A stretch of 39,182 nt of DNA from Bacteriovoracaceae bacterium (GCA_017858255.1 JAFMBV010000027.1:1-39182), one strand, 5' to 3'. Counted from the first letter of the stretch, positions 1-8,796 are shown. Numbers and translations are program-made. Notes: generated by a model from the letters alone, not told the origin.

Positions 1-8
1 TTAGACCA

Positions 9-230
9 ATGAATATTGATTTGGACTATTGGGCCCAAAAAAAAACCGTCAAACGGCTCTCTACAAAAGTTCCAGGACTTGGCTCTAGAAAAGGAAAGAT
101 TAGTCGCCGTCACCTTAGAAAGCTTTCAAAAGTCGATAAGGATTTAAACAACCTTAAGAAACGCTTACGCTTTACAATATTTTTTTGGACCAAAGAATCA
201 ATCAGACTCTTAATTAAGGGACATGACTAA
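9..230 (+). CDS. small basic hypothetical protein, possibly 5'-partial
   Basis: I do not recognise this 73-residue product. It is rich in Lys and Arg, has no signal peptide, and ends in a short hydrophobic stretch (FTIFFW) followed by a charged tail. The frame is open to the left edge of the window (codons before the ATG have no stop), so this may be the C-terminal end of a longer gene rather than a complete small one. There is no clear Shine-Dalgarno sequence before the ATG. It converges on the SulP transporter gene with only 16 bases between the two stop codons. Whether it is translated is uncertain. Confidence 0.35.
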   Translation: MNIDLDYWAQKKTVKRLSTKVPGLGSRKGKISRRHLRKLSKVDKDLNNLKKRLRFTIFFWTKESIRLLIKGHD

Positions 231-246
231 AAGCCAGTACTTATCC

Positions 247-1773
247 CTACTCACCAGCAACTACGGTATATTCAGGATCTTCATACATATTAACTTCAAC
301 CATCGTTCCGGCCTTGCCTAAGAGCTTAATGCAGTCATGACTAAGGTGTTTTAGACGAATTTTCTTACCAACCTTCGAGTATCTCTCGGTCAACTGATTT
401 AAGGCCTCTATGGCACTATGATCGACAACTCGGGATTCTTTAAAATCTACAATGACTTCTAGTGGATCTTCACTGGGCTCAAACTTTTCTTGAAAAGTAG
501 CAATAGAGCCAAAGAAGAGTGGTCCAAAGATCTCATAATGCTTCACACCCAAATCATCAACATATTTACGTGCTCTAATCCTTAAAGCATTGTCCCAAGC
601 AAAAACAAGAGCAGCAATAACAACTCCGATCGCAACAGCAATGGCCAAATCGAAGACAACTGTTAGAACAGTCACCGCGACAATAATAATGGCATCACTT
701 TTTGGGATCTTATTCATAATTCGAAAGCTACCCCATTCGAATGTTCCAATAGAAACCATAAACATTAGACCAACCAGTGCTCCCATTGGAACTCTTTCAA
801 TATATTCAGAGCCAAAAAGAATAAAGGATAAAAGAGAAAGAGCAGCGACAATCCCAGATAGTCTCGATCGGCCCCCAGAGCTTACATTGATAATTGATTG
901 ACCAATCATCGCACATCCACCCATACCGCCAAAGAATCCCGTTGTGATATTGGCAACGCCTTGGGCGACACATTCTTTATTGCCCTTTCCTCTTGTCTCC
1001 GTGATTTCATCGACAAGAGTTAGAGTGAGTAATGACTCGATAAGGCCAATTCCGGCGAGAATAAGAGAGTAAGGAAATATGATCTTTAGAGTTTCAAAAT
1101 TAAAGGGAACATTAGGAATACTAAAGTCCGGTAGACCACCCTTAATGGAGGCCAAGTCTCCTACAGTTCTTGTGTCCAACTTGAAGAAAATCACAATTCC
1201 CGAGACCACCAAAAGCGCGGCCAAAGATGAAGGGATGGCCTTTGTAAGGCGTGGAAGAAATTTAATAATAACCATTGTTAAAACAACGAGTGAAAGCATA
1301 ATCCCCAACGGCGTCGATGAGAGCCACTCAACTCCTCCATCAGGCGTAGTCGTTTTAAATTGAGCAAACTGGGCCGAGCCAATGACAATCGCGAGACCAT
1401 TAACAAAGCCATAAATTACTGGTTGAGGAACTAAGCGGATAAACTTTCCAAGCTTTAGTAGTCCGACGGCAACTTGAATAATTCCCATCAATACAACCGT
1501 AGCAAATAAGTAATCAACCCCATGCTTATTAACTAAGGCCACCATCACGACTGCAAGAGCGCCAGTAGCACCAGAGATCATTCCAGGTCTGCCACCAAAC
1601 ACAGAAGTAATTAAACAAACAATAAAGGCCGCATATAACCCAACAAGAGGCGCAACATTGGCAATCAGGGCAAAAGCCACCGCTTCAGGAACAAGGGCCA
1701 AGGCAACAGTTAGACCAGAGAGCACTTCTGTTTTCACATTTATATTTTCAAATTTTTTGATATCAAAGATCAT
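247..1773 (-). CDS. SulP family inorganic anion transporter with STAS domain
   Basis: Inner-membrane anion transporter or exchanger of the SulP (SLC26) family; substrates in the family include sulfate and bicarbonate, and the sequence alone does not decide between them. The N-terminus shows the family pattern (GLTVALALVPEAVAFAL, then PLVGLYAAF and GGRPGMISGATGA), followed by about ten further hydrophobic segments to roughly residue 400. A cytoplasmic STAS domain occupies about residues 430-500 (VIVDFKESRVVDHSAIEAL). The length of about 508 residues is normal for short bacterial SulP proteins. I place the start at the ATG at 1773, with GGGTG upstream; an in-frame TTG at 1791 would add six residues (MFAGVP) but has no ribosome-binding site. 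No carbonic anhydrase or sulfur-assimilation gene is adjacent, so the context does not point to the substrate. Confidence 0.93.
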   Translation of the reverse strand: MIFDIKKFENINVKTEVLSGLTVALALVPEAVAFALIANVAPLVGLYAAFIVCLITSVFGGRPGMISGATGALAVVMVALVNKHGVDYLFATVVLMGIIQVAVGLLKLGKFIRLVPQPVIYGFVNGLAIVIGSAQFAQFKTTTPDGGVEWLSSTPLGIMLSLVVLTMVIIKFLPRLTKAIPSSLAALLVVSGIVIFFKLDTRTVGDLASIKGGLPDFSIPNVPFNFETLKIIFPYSLILAGIGLIESLLTLTLVDEITETRGKGNKECVAQGVANITTGFFGGMGGCAMIGQSIINVSSGGRSRLSGIVAALSLLSFILFGSEYIERVPMGALVGLMFMVSIGTFEWGSFRIMNKIPKSDAIIIVAVTVLTVVFDLAIAVAIGVVIAALVFAWDNALRIRARKYVDDLGVKHYEIFGPLFFGSIATFQEKFEPSEDPLEVIVDFKESRVVDHSAIEALNQLTERYSKVGKKIRLKHLSHDCIKLLGKAGTMVEVNMYEDPEYTVVAGE

Positions 1774-2149
1774 AGGGACACCCGCAAACAAAAAGCATTT
1801 ATATTTATTAAGATCAAATATTTACTGCTTAAAGCAGATGATAAATCTCTTCATTATATAGAATATAAAACATAAATGATGCAGGTTACCTACCGTTTGT
1901 GACTTATACAACACTTTTTTAAAGGTCAACGTTCAGCCTATCTAAAAATATCCGAAAAACTCGAAGTACATAGAGTCCTCGCTACTGCATTTTTATTTTG
2001 TATTACTAAAGATTAAAATTTTAATAAAACCTTGATCTCTGGCGTTCCTTACCCCTAAGCATCAGCATAGTATAAATTTTAAAAGCTGAGTTAAATCAGT
2101 CTTTTTAGTAAGTATTTTTGCTATCCTCCATTCAAATAAAGGATAAATC
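1774..2149. promoter_or_regulatory. divergent intergenic control region between the SulP and PEP-utilizer genes
   Basis: These 376 non-coding bases separate two divergently transcribed genes. For the SulP gene, a TATAAT on the minus strand lies at 1858-1853, without a good -35 element. Between it and the start codon is an almost perfect operator-like palindrome, CTGCTT-A-AAGCAG, at 1825-1837. For the rightward gene, TGCTATCCT (extended -10-like) lies at 2119-2127, and AAAGGA at 2138-2143 is a Shine-Dalgarno sequence six bases before the ATG at 2150. A perfect 14-base AT-only palindrome (ATTAAAATTTTAAT) lies at 2012-2025. No open frame here looks real. The promoter calls are weak; the palindromes are directly visible. 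Confidence 0.35.
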
Positions 2150-4471
2150 ATGATTGTAGACTTCAACCAGCTTCCGCTTGATGCAAAGCAAGTAGGATCT
2201 AAGGCGTATATACTGGCAATAATGAGCCAAAATGGACTACCGGTTCCAGCTGGGCTGATCCTCTCCCATCTTCCCACTCAAGCAGAAGATTGGGACAAGA
2301 TAGAATCATGGTGGCAAGCGCAAAACATGTTGCCTCTTGCTGTGCGCTCCTCCGCCTACGGAGAAGACTCAGAGGAGATGAGCTTTGCTGGCCAGAACCA
2401 AACCTTTCTTAATATTGATAACTTTGATTCCTTAAAAGAATCTATACATGCTTGTTTTGCATCAGTAGATAGAGAGGCCTCCCAAAGTTACCGCCAATAC
2501 TTCATAGGTGAAAAGGCTGAAATTCCAATGAATGTGCTCCTCCAAGTTATGGTGGATGCCCAATATGCAGGCGTTTATTTTAGTGTAAATCCAACCCACA
2601 CCGAGAAGGGCGCCGTTCTCGAATATATTGAGGGCTTAGGAGAAGCATTGGTCTCAGGCCAAGTCGATCCGTTCCAGGCCTCAAAAACTGAATTAGATGA
2701 GCAAAAGCATCATGGCCCGATAGACAATGAGACTCTTAAAGAAGTCTTTAGGCTTGGTGAAAGAGTTGAAAAGGCTTTGGACCAAAAAATAGACATGGAA
2801 TGGGCGATAGGAAAATCCAACGAATTATTTCTTTTACAAGCACGCCCGATAACTTCAGCAAGAAGTGAAACTCTCCAAAAAAAACTTCTTAATAAAGAGC
2901 GCAAAAGAATTGAGACCTCTGCAGGTGAAGATACGTGGTGGGATGGTCAAACTTTTGCAGAATGGACCGGTCAACCAAGTCGACTAACCTATGAAGTTTG
3001 GAAGAGGGCCTTTGCTCCCGGAGGTGCGTTTGATAACTCGCTTCATGAACTTGGTTATTTAGGATTTAGTGATCGAGAATACTCTCCCCATGAATCCATC
3101 TTGGACCAGTTATTTGGCCGGGCCTATGTCAATATGACAAAAATGGTTCCTCTCTATTTTGGCCCTATCCCCTATCGAATAGATCCATTGCCTAGACCTC
3201 ACTTAAAGTTTGATTGGCGAAAAGTTTCCACGACAGGAATTCTCAATACACCAAAAAGCCTATGGAAAATGGTTCAGGTAGGCTGGAATATGTCGGCCAA
3301 TAGAAGAACATGGATTGAGAAATCAAGAAAAGAGCTTATTGAATACAAAGATAAAATGCAACATCCCCAAGATGGTACGCTTTATAGAGAATGGCAGACG
3401 TCAGAAGTACTCGCCGTTTTTAAGAAAGAAGTGGATAACTTTTCGAAGATTAGATTAAAGTGGCCACTCGTTCTAGTTGTCCTAATTGAAGCCACTCATC
3501 AAAGTCTGAGAACAATTCTTGGAGGCATTGTTGGAAAAGATAAAGTTGAGGATACTCTTCAACGCTGGATGGGTGCAGGACTAAAGACTGCCACCTATGA
3601 AATGAATCGCTACTTTGCTAAGGCCCAGCTGAATCCAAATAAAAGAGAATTCTTTTTTTCTCGCTTTGGTCATCGAGGCCCCGGTGAGCTCGAACTCTCT
3701 CATCCTCGTTGGCAAGAATTATCTGAAAATGCATTTGGCAGTGGTGGCCAAAATATTGAAGTTTTACACAGCAAAGTTGATATTGAGGCAGAGATCAATT
3801 CCTTTAAATCTTTTAAAGAGTCTATTGTTAAGGAAGAGTGGCGTCTTCTTAAGGACTTACTCGAGTTACGCGAACAATGGAAAATGGAAATATTAAGACC
3901 CTATGCTCACATTCGTTACACGGCACTCGAGCTTGGTCGTAGATTGAATGTTGGTAATGATATTTTTCAACTTACGATAGAGGAGATAACTTCTTTAATA
4001 GAAGGGCAATTAGAATTAAAAGTCGCTCTATCCATCATTAAAGAGAGAAAGGAAGAACTGAATGCTTACAAATCAGTTTATTTACCAGACGTTCTTCTTA
4101 AAAAAGATTTAACTGAACACCTCGATAATAAGGATACTGAACTTGGTAATGTTCGCGGAGTCCCGTTAAGCCAAGGTATTGTTAAAGGTCATGTTCGCAT
4201 TGTTAATGACCCATCAGAAGTAGATTTTTCAACATGGCCTGAGGATGCAATTTTGGTAGCCCCAGCAACTGACCCTGGCTGGACGTCTTTATTGACAAGG
4301 TCACGAGGAGTCATTGTTGAGCGAGGAGGAGTCTTAAGTCACTGTGCTATTGTCGCCAGAGAAATGGGACTTCCCGCTGTTAAGCTTCCTAGAGCGACAA
4401 CTATTTTAAAAAATAATGACCTCATACTAATTGATGGCAACCATGGGAGTGTTAAAAATGACAACGCCTGA
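2150..4471 (+). CDS. PEP-utilizing phosphotransferase-like enzyme (ATP-grasp + mobile His domain, no PEP barrel)
   Basis: This 773-residue protein begins like PEP synthase or pyruvate phosphate dikinase: a nucleotide-binding ATP-grasp domain over about residues 1-240, with the VRSSAYGEDSEEMSFAGQ motif and the closing ELFLLQARPIT. It ends with the swivelling phospho-histidine domain at about 665-773 (GGVLSHCAIVAREMGLPAV, with the expected catalytic His). The C-terminal PEP/pyruvate-binding TIM barrel of the classical enzymes is absent. Instead about 400 residues of unassigned, mostly helical sequence lie between the two conserved domains. That order, ATP-grasp / variable substrate domain / His domain, is the one known for rifampicin phosphotransferase, so an ATP-driven transfer of phosphate to an unknown acceptor is plausible. 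The substrate cannot be read from the sequence. It has a good Shine-Dalgarno (AAAGGA) and its 3' end overlaps the next gene, suggesting coupled translation. Confidence 0.85.
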   Translation: MIVDFNQLPLDAKQVGSKAYILAIMSQNGLPVPAGLILSHLPTQAEDWDKIESWWQAQNMLPLAVRSSAYGEDSEEMSFAGQNQTFLNIDNFDSLKESIHACFASVDREASQSYRQYFIGEKAEIPMNVLLQVMVDAQYAGVYFSVNPTHTEKGAVLEYIEGLGEALVSGQVDPFQASKTELDEQKHHGPIDNETLKEVFRLGERVEKALDQKIDMEWAIGKSNELFLLQARPITSARSETLQKKLLNKERKRIETSAGEDTWWDGQTFAEWTGQPSRLTYEVWKRAFAPGGAFDNSLHELGYLGFSDREYSPHESILDQLFGRAYVNMTKMVPLYFGPIPYRIDPLPRPHLKFDWRKVSTTGILNTPKSLWKMVQVGWNMSANRRTWIEKSRKELIEYKDKMQHPQDGTLYREWQTSEVLAVFKKEVDNFSKIRLKWPLVLVVLIEATHQSLRTILGGIVGKDKVEDTLQRWMGAGLKTATYEMNRYFAKAQLNPNKREFFFSRFGHRGPGELELSHPRWQELSENAFGSGGQNIEVLHSKVDIEAEINSFKSFKESIVKEEWRLLKDLLELREQWKMEILRPYAHIRYTALELGRRLNVGNDIFQLTIEEITSLIEGQLELKVALSIIKERKEELNAYKSVYLPDVLLKKDLTEHLDNKDTELGNVRGVPLSQGIVKGHVRIVNDPSEVDFSTWPEDAILVAPATDPGWTSLLTRSRGVIVERGGVLSHCAIVAREMGLPAVKLPRATTILKNNDLILIDGNHGSVKNDNA

Positions 4472-5927
4472 TCAACTAGTTCCCATGATTATTCCAACAG
4501 TCATGATTCCGCTGACAATCGTTAGTGTCGCGATATCTGTCGTAGCAAGTTTTATTGCAGGACTTTTTGGCATCCAATTAAAACTTGAAGGTCCAAGAAA
4601 ACTTTTAGAGCTTTTATTAAAACCGAAAATTCTTGTGACGGCTTTTGTCCTTAACATTTTAATCCTAGGTGGATTTCATGGAATAAAATGGTGGAAGAAC
4701 TACCCCAAGCTCCTCTCAACTATTGAAAGAGAAATGAACTCTCGCACCAAAGTAAGTGGCCACAAGTATACAAATGTAGAAACAAATCAATCCCATTTTT
4801 ACACTCGGTCTGAGTCTGTTTCATTGATTTCTGATGTCGAACAAAAATGGAAGATTGAGACGGGTGCGGGTGCCTTTCGTTCGGCGATTGTCAGTAATGG
4901 AAGAGTATTCAGTGGCAATAAGCTAGGAGTAATAAGTGAGCTAGATATACAAACTGGCGAACTTCTAAGAACTTTTTATACCGGAACGATGGTATCGCCT
5001 AGAATAACCATTTGGAATAACTACCTCTACGTAGGAGAAGGAACCCATGACACCCACCATGCTAGGGTCTATCGTTTCAATTTAAAGTCCGGAAAACTCG
5101 AAGGACATTATCAAACCTTAGGGCACACAGAAGGACAGGCCATTATTGCAACCTACGCCTCAGAAAATACTCTCTTCGTAGTCTCTGGAAGCGACGGACT
5201 CCATGCCGTTGACCCTGTTACGATGAAACCAAAATGGCATTATAACTCAGGGCATATGGATGCTGCTGTCGTCGCTGATAGTAATGGATTGGTTTACCTT
5301 GGAACAGGTCGCGAAAAAGGCGATGATTCTAAAAATAAAACCTATGCCGCGGCCATAGACTTTAAGACGGGGGAAGAAAAATGGAAGATAGAACTTCCGG
5401 CATCTAGCTGGATGAGACCTGTTATAGTCAAAGAAGATGTCTGTTACATAACAGGGGAAATCTATTTCCCAAGTAAGAGAGGACATATTGTATGCCTTAA
5501 TAAATTAACCGGTGAACACACGGCAGGCATTCATACGACTGAGCCATTAGTCTCAACGCCCAAGGCCTTAGACGGCTCCATTCTATATACATCTATGAAA
5601 GGAAAAGTTTGTCGTTTTGATATTTCAGCAAGAAGGAATATGTGGTGCTTTAACTCTAAAATTGAAGGCACCTCATTCGCTGGTGCCGCTTTTGATGAAA
5701 GAACAAATAGTGTGGTCTATCCCTCAATTAATAAAGGCCTCTTTGTTCTAAACGCTAATAATGGAAAGGTCATTTTCCATTGGAACCCCAAAGATGATGA
5801 GGGTGAATGGAAAGACACTTATGCTGATGTAACGATTAAAGATGGTCTTTGGTTAGTATCGGATTATAGTGGCAATATTAGGGCCTTAAAAGCAAAGACT
5901 TCACCGAAGACGTCTGCCAATAAATAA
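4458..5927 (+). CDS. membrane-anchored PQQ-like beta-propeller (quinoprotein-type) protein
   Basis: About 489 residues. The N-terminus carries two hydrophobic segments (roughly residues 10-38 and 58-76), followed by a large domain with repeated beta-propeller blades of the PQQ type: VFSGNKLGVISELDIQTGEL, LYVGEGTHDTHHARVYRFN, GLVYLGTGREKGDD and KTGEEKWKIELP. The domain probably lies in the periplasm. I see no reason to assume that it binds PQQ, since many such propellers are scaffolds like BamB. The chosen ATG at 4458 has GGGAG eight bases upstream; longer in-frame starts (TTG at 4431, ATG at 4434 and 4443) are possible but lack this spacing. It overlaps the upstream PEP-utilizer gene by 14 bases, so the two are probably made together. 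Its 3' end overlaps the converging rhomboid-like gene by 27 bases. Confidence 0.82.
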   Translation: MTTPDQLVPMIIPTVMIPLTIVSVAISVVASFIAGLFGIQLKLEGPRKLLELLLKPKILVTAFVLNILILGGFHGIKWWKNYPKLLSTIEREMNSRTKVSGHKYTNVETNQSHFYTRSESVSLISDVEQKWKIETGAGAFRSAIVSNGRVFSGNKLGVISELDIQTGELLRTFYTGTMVSPRITIWNNYLYVGEGTHDTHHARVYRFNLKSGKLEGHYQTLGHTEGQAIIATYASENTLFVVSGSDGLHAVDPVTMKPKWHYNSGHMDAAVVADSNGLVYLGTGREKGDDSKNKTYAAAIDFKTGEEKWKIELPASSWMRPVIVKEDVCYITGEIYFPSKRGHIVCLNKLTGEHTAGIHTTEPLVSTPKALDGSILYTSMKGKVCRFDISARRNMWCFNSKIEGTSFAGAAFDERTNSVVYPSINKGLFVLNANNGKVIFHWNPKDDEGEWKDTYADVTIKDGLWLVSDYSGNIRALKAKTSPKTSANK

Positions 5928-6461
5928 AGCAAGTCCTGCGATCACTCCAAAAGTGTGGGCCAAGAGAGTTAAGGCCGCCTGACCTTGGAACGCGCCTACC
6001 GATAAAAAGAGCGCCGGAACCAACAACGGCCAGTAGTGTCTATTCCTAACACTCCAATAGGTAATGAGCCCCATTAAAATATGGCTTATACCTAAAAAGC
6101 CTGCCCCCTCAAAATTAAAATAGAAATGCCCGAGGGTGAGGAAAATCAAGACAAGAAAGTGATGGGCGAAAAATAGAGAGGTTACGTGGAAGCTCCCTTT
6201 TTTTTTCTCAATCATCATACTAATAGGGATAAAAAAGAATAGATTAGTTAATAAGTGCTGCATGTTTAAGTGTAAAAAGGGCGAGAATATTAAAGAGAGT
6301 CCGTATGCTCTCAGTGGAGACTCAGGCATAAAGCTCAGCCAGATCAATGGGCTGCCATCAAAACTATAAAGAGATGAATCAAAAACCCCTACTCCCAAAG
6401 TTATCAGACAGCATAGAAGACTCAGGATAATAGTGGAAATAGGGCGTCCGGATTTATTCAA
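5901..6461 (-). CDS. small rhomboid-like intramembrane protein
   Basis: 186 residues with about six hydrophobic segments, the size of the minimal bacterial rhomboid core. Rhomboid landmarks are present in order: HLNMQHLLTN in the second helix, a following E...KG turn, a serine in the fourth helix within GFLGISHILMGL, and AHTFGVIAGL in the last helix, matching the family H-x-x-G-x-x-x-G pattern. The usual GxSG serine motif is changed to GISH, so the serine is kept but the last glycine is replaced. It is therefore probably a rhomboid-fold protease, or a relative with altered activity. The start is TTG at 6461 with GAGGA seven bases upstream. It converges on the quinoprotein gene with a 27-base overlap. 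Confidence 0.72.
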   Translation of the reverse strand: MNKSGRPISTIILSLLCCLITLGVGVFDSSLYSFDGSPLIWLSFMPESPLRAYGLSLIFSPFLHLNMQHLLTNLFFFIPISMMIEKKKGSFHVTSLFFAHHFLVLIFLTLGHFYFNFEGAGFLGISHILMGLITYWSVRNRHYWPLLVPALFLSVGAFQGQAALTLLAHTFGVIAGLALFIGRRLR

Positions 6462-6603
6462 TTAACTTTCCTCAAAAATCACCTTAATCATTGATATAAT
6501 AACACAGGTAATAAAAGACAACTCTTTTTGAAATTATCAGGTCCATGTGTAAAACAAAGGCCAACAGTGAGGCAGATTATCCTCAACTTATGAGGTCAGT
6601 CAT

Positions 6604-6612
6604 TGGTATAAT
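6604..6612 (+). promoter_or_regulatory. extended -10 promoter for the UPF0178-yaeQ unit
   Basis: TGGTATAAT is a perfect extended -10 element (TGn-TATAAT). It would start transcription near 6619, about 28 bases before the TTG start at 6647. No good -35 is seen at the right distance, which is usual for extended -10 promoters. A second TGATATAAT lies at 6492-6500, further upstream, and could be an additional promoter. A short CCTCA/TGAGG inverted repeat (6581-6595) lies just before the element. Confidence 0.45.
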
Positions 6613-6646
6613 AGGAGCCTGTTGATAATGAAACTAAGGATATTTT

Positions 6647-7096
6647 TTGAAAATCTGGATTGACGCCGATGCTTGCCCAAAAGTCATAAAAGAAGTAGTT
6701 TTTAAAGCTAGCTTCAAGTTAAAGATTGAAGTCGTCATGGTTGCCAATAGTTACATGAGCTTTCCTCATGGAGGGCTCATAAGCTCGATACAAGTCGATC
6801 AAGGAGCCGATGTTGCTGATAGCTATATAGTTGATCGCGTTGAAAATGGAGACCTCGTTATTACAGCAGACATTCCCCTGGCCTCACTTATTATTGAAAA
6901 AGAGGCCATTGCCATTAACCCTAGGGGTGAGCTTTATACCGAGGAAAATATAAGTGAGAGACTCTCCATGAGAAACTTCATGCAAGAGTTACGAGACGGT
7001 GGAGTCAACACAGGTGGTCCGGCACCATTTGGAACTAAAGATAAAGCGGCATTTGCCAATTCACTTAATAATATACTTACTAAACTCAACAAATAG
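6647..7096 (+). CDS. UPF0178 / DUF188 (YaiI) family protein
   Basis: 149 residues, full length for the YaiI/UPF0178 family, which has a PIN-like fold and is often suggested, without direct proof, to be a nuclease. The family signatures are clear: KIWIDADACP at the N-terminus, the ADVADSYIV and GDLVITADIPLA acidic motifs, and NPRGELYTEENI. The C-terminal GGPAPFGTKDKAAFANSL is also typical. The start codon is TTG at 6647, six bases after AAGGA; the alignment of KIWIDADACP with the usual family N-terminus fixes this start. The gene is followed nine bases later by yaeQ on the same strand, and both are probably driven from the extended -10 promoter upstream. Confidence 0.92.
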   Translation: MKIWIDADACPKVIKEVVFKASFKLKIEVVMVANSYMSFPHGGLISSIQVDQGADVADSYIVDRVENGDLVITADIPLASLIIEKEAIAINPRGELYTEENISERLSMRNFMQELRDGGVNTGGPAPFGTKDKAAFANSLNNILTKLNK

Positions 7097-7105
7097 GTTT
7101 TAAAG

Positions 7106-7648
7106 ATGGCGATTGGTGCATCCATTTACAAAGTTGTTTTGAATATTTCAAATCTCAATACACATTCCTATCAAGACTTTAATCTCACCATGGCCAAGCA
7201 CCCTTCTGAAAGTGAAGCGCGCCTAATGAATAGGCTTGTGGCCTTTTGTCACTGTGCCCATGAAGATCTAGAGTTTACAAAGGGTTTAAGCACTAAAGAT
7301 GAACCAGAAATTTGGCAAAAAGATATGACCGGTGAAATTGTTCACTGGATAGAGTTAGGTCAACCAGATGAGAAACGTATTAAGCAAGCTGCTGGAAAAT
7401 CTAAGAGAGTTTCTATTTTCACAACCCACCCTAATACTTCTCTAGATTGGTTTAAAAAAATAGAGAACAAAATTCCAAAAGATAAGGTTTTCGTTTATTT
7501 CGTCAAAATATTGGAAAATGGACCTATTGATAGATTTGTTGAAAGAGGCATGCGCCTAAGTTGTACAATTGAAGAAGGTCTTACTTATTTGGGAAATGAT
7601 GACGAGAGAATTACTATTGAAGTCGAGAATCTCACCGGAAACTTCTAA
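7106..7648 (+). CDS. yaeQ: YaeQ family protein
   Basis: 180 residues, the normal YaeQ length. It follows E. coli YaeQ along its length: ASIYKVVLNISNL, LTMAKHPSESEARLMNRLVAF, EFTKGLSTKDEPEIWQKD, WIELGQPDEKRIKQA and the C-terminal region. The family has a PD-(D/E)XK nuclease-like fold; E. coli YaeQ was linked to suppression of RfaH loss, but its biochemical role is unsettled. Cytoplasmic, with no signal peptide. It sits in a likely operon with the UPF0178 gene (nine-base gap) and converges on the DUF3820 gene with only five bases between the stop codons. Confidence 0.93.
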   Translation: MAIGASIYKVVLNISNLNTHSYQDFNLTMAKHPSESEARLMNRLVAFCHCAHEDLEFTKGLSTKDEPEIWQKDMTGEIVHWIELGQPDEKRIKQAAGKSKRVSIFTTHPNTSLDWFKKIENKIPKDKVFVYFVKILENGPIDRFVERGMRLSCTIEEGLTYLGNDDERITIEVENLTGNF

Positions 7649-7653
7649 TAAAG

Positions 7654-7872
7654 CTATAAGTCTCTAATAAGAGACTCTAGACCATTAACCTTAATCTCAT
7701 ACAATTCAGATAATAAAGCTCCCAGCTCTCCAGTTGGGAGATTATTCTCATAGAGCCACACAACATAGGGCTCTGGAAGGTCAATGAGCTTAAGGCCTTT
7801 GTACTTACCATAAGGCATTGGAAAATTTTTAAGTTTCAAAAGGTTATTGGGACGAGGGGTTTCATTCATCAT
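7654..7872 (-). CDS. DUF3820 family small protein
   Basis: 72 residues matching the DUF3820 family: MPYGKYKGLKLIDLPEPYVVWL near residue 18, then a short helical tail ending in LESLIRDL. The family is small, soluble and of unknown biochemical role, although database names call it a putative quorum-sensing-regulated virulence factor. Its ATG shares one base with the TAA of the preceding rbgA gene (TAATG), so translation is probably coupled to that gene. It is the last gene of the ybcJ-like/rbgA/DUF3820 unit. Confidence 0.85.
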   Translation of the reverse strand: MMNETPRPNNLLKLKNFPMPYGKYKGLKLIDLPEPYVVWLYENNLPTGELGALLSELYEIKVNGLESLIRDL

Positions 7873-8786
7873 TATAATACCGGTGGAACTCCAAAACTCA
7901 TTAGACCTAACTTCCCGCTGCGAAAGTCACCTAATATAATTTTATAAACTCTTTCATAATCGTACTGACCTTTTGCAGATAAGCAGCCTCTAATCTCGGC
8001 GATATGATTGATGGCACCCAAAGTATCAACCTTAAGATCCTTGAACTGATATAAATCTTTGAGGAAGGAAGACTCCTTTTTAAGAAGGGTCTCAATGATA
8101 TAACTGGCAGGAATCTCTGGTGTAACAATATTATCAGGAATTGCATGAAGAGCACTTAGCCATTGACCATGTTCATACTTAATAATTTTTGGAGGCATCA
8201 CTCCTGGTGTATCCAATATTTCTATTCCAAGAGCTACTTTGACCCAAAGCTGGGTTCTTGTTTGCCCGGGTTTATCAGCAACTTTGGTCGCCTTTCTCTT
8301 CGCTAATTTGTTAATCAGCGTCGATTTACCAGTATTTGGTAATCCTAAAATCATCATACGTATGACTTTCTTTTCATCAATATCTGGATTCGATTCAAGC
8401 CTTCTATTTTGTATAATTCTCTTCGCTTCTGAAATAATATTTTGAAGTGTGCTTTGATCAAAATCATGAATGAATTGAAAAGGAGTTTCTTGTTTTTTAA
8501 ACCAAACATCCCATTGTGAGAGAATTGCAGGATCAGCTAAATGACTCTTATTAATGATAATCATCCGGCTCTTCTCACCGATCGCCTCAGTCACAAGAGA
8601 GTTACCTGTCACTAAAGGTGAGCGAGCGTCTCGTAGCTCTAAAACAATATCAACCATTTTTAGACGTTTTTTGATCTCTTTAACGGCCTTATTCATGTGA
8701 CCAGGAAACCAATTGATATGCCCACCACTATCATCTGGTGTTAGCATATTCTCTGTAAATTCTTTTCGTACCTTTTTGTTCTTCAT
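7872..8786 (-). CDS. rbgA: ribosome biogenesis GTPase YlqF/RbgA
   Basis: 304 residues, a circularly permuted GTPase of the YlqF/RbgA group, which in Bacillus acts late in assembly of the 50S subunit. The motif order is the permuted one: NKSHLAD (G4) comes first, near residue 80, then GLPNTGKSTLINKL (G1/P-loop) and ILDTPGV (G3). The start INWFPGHMNKA is the family N-terminal signature, preceded here by an unusual extension of about 23 residues. The gene lies ten bases after the S4-domain gene and overlaps the DUF3820 start by one base, so it is the centre of a three-gene operon related to ribosome or RNA function. Confidence 0.93.
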   Translation of the reverse strand: MKNKKVRKEFTENMLTPDDSGGHINWFPGHMNKAVKEIKKRLKMVDIVLELRDARSPLVTGNSLVTEAIGEKSRMIIINKSHLADPAILSQWDVWFKKQETPFQFIHDFDQSTLQNIISEAKRIIQNRRLESNPDIDEKKVIRMMILGLPNTGKSTLINKLAKRKATKVADKPGQTRTQLWVKVALGIEILDTPGVMPPKIIKYEHGQWLSALHAIPDNIVTPEIPASYIIETLLKKESSFLKDLYQFKDLKVDTLGAINHIAEIRGCLSAKGQYDYERVYKIILGDFRSGKLGLMSFGVPPVL

Positions 8787-8796
8787 TTCTTTATGA

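Noticed and set aside
590-1363. Open frames antisense to the SulP gene
   Set aside because: They mirror the codon pattern of the real transporter gene, have no ribosome-binding sites and encode no recognisable protein.
7659-7676. AGTCTCT-AATA-AGAGACT hairpin as a terminator for yaeQ
   Set aside because: It lies inside the DUF3820 coding end and has no T-run on either side.
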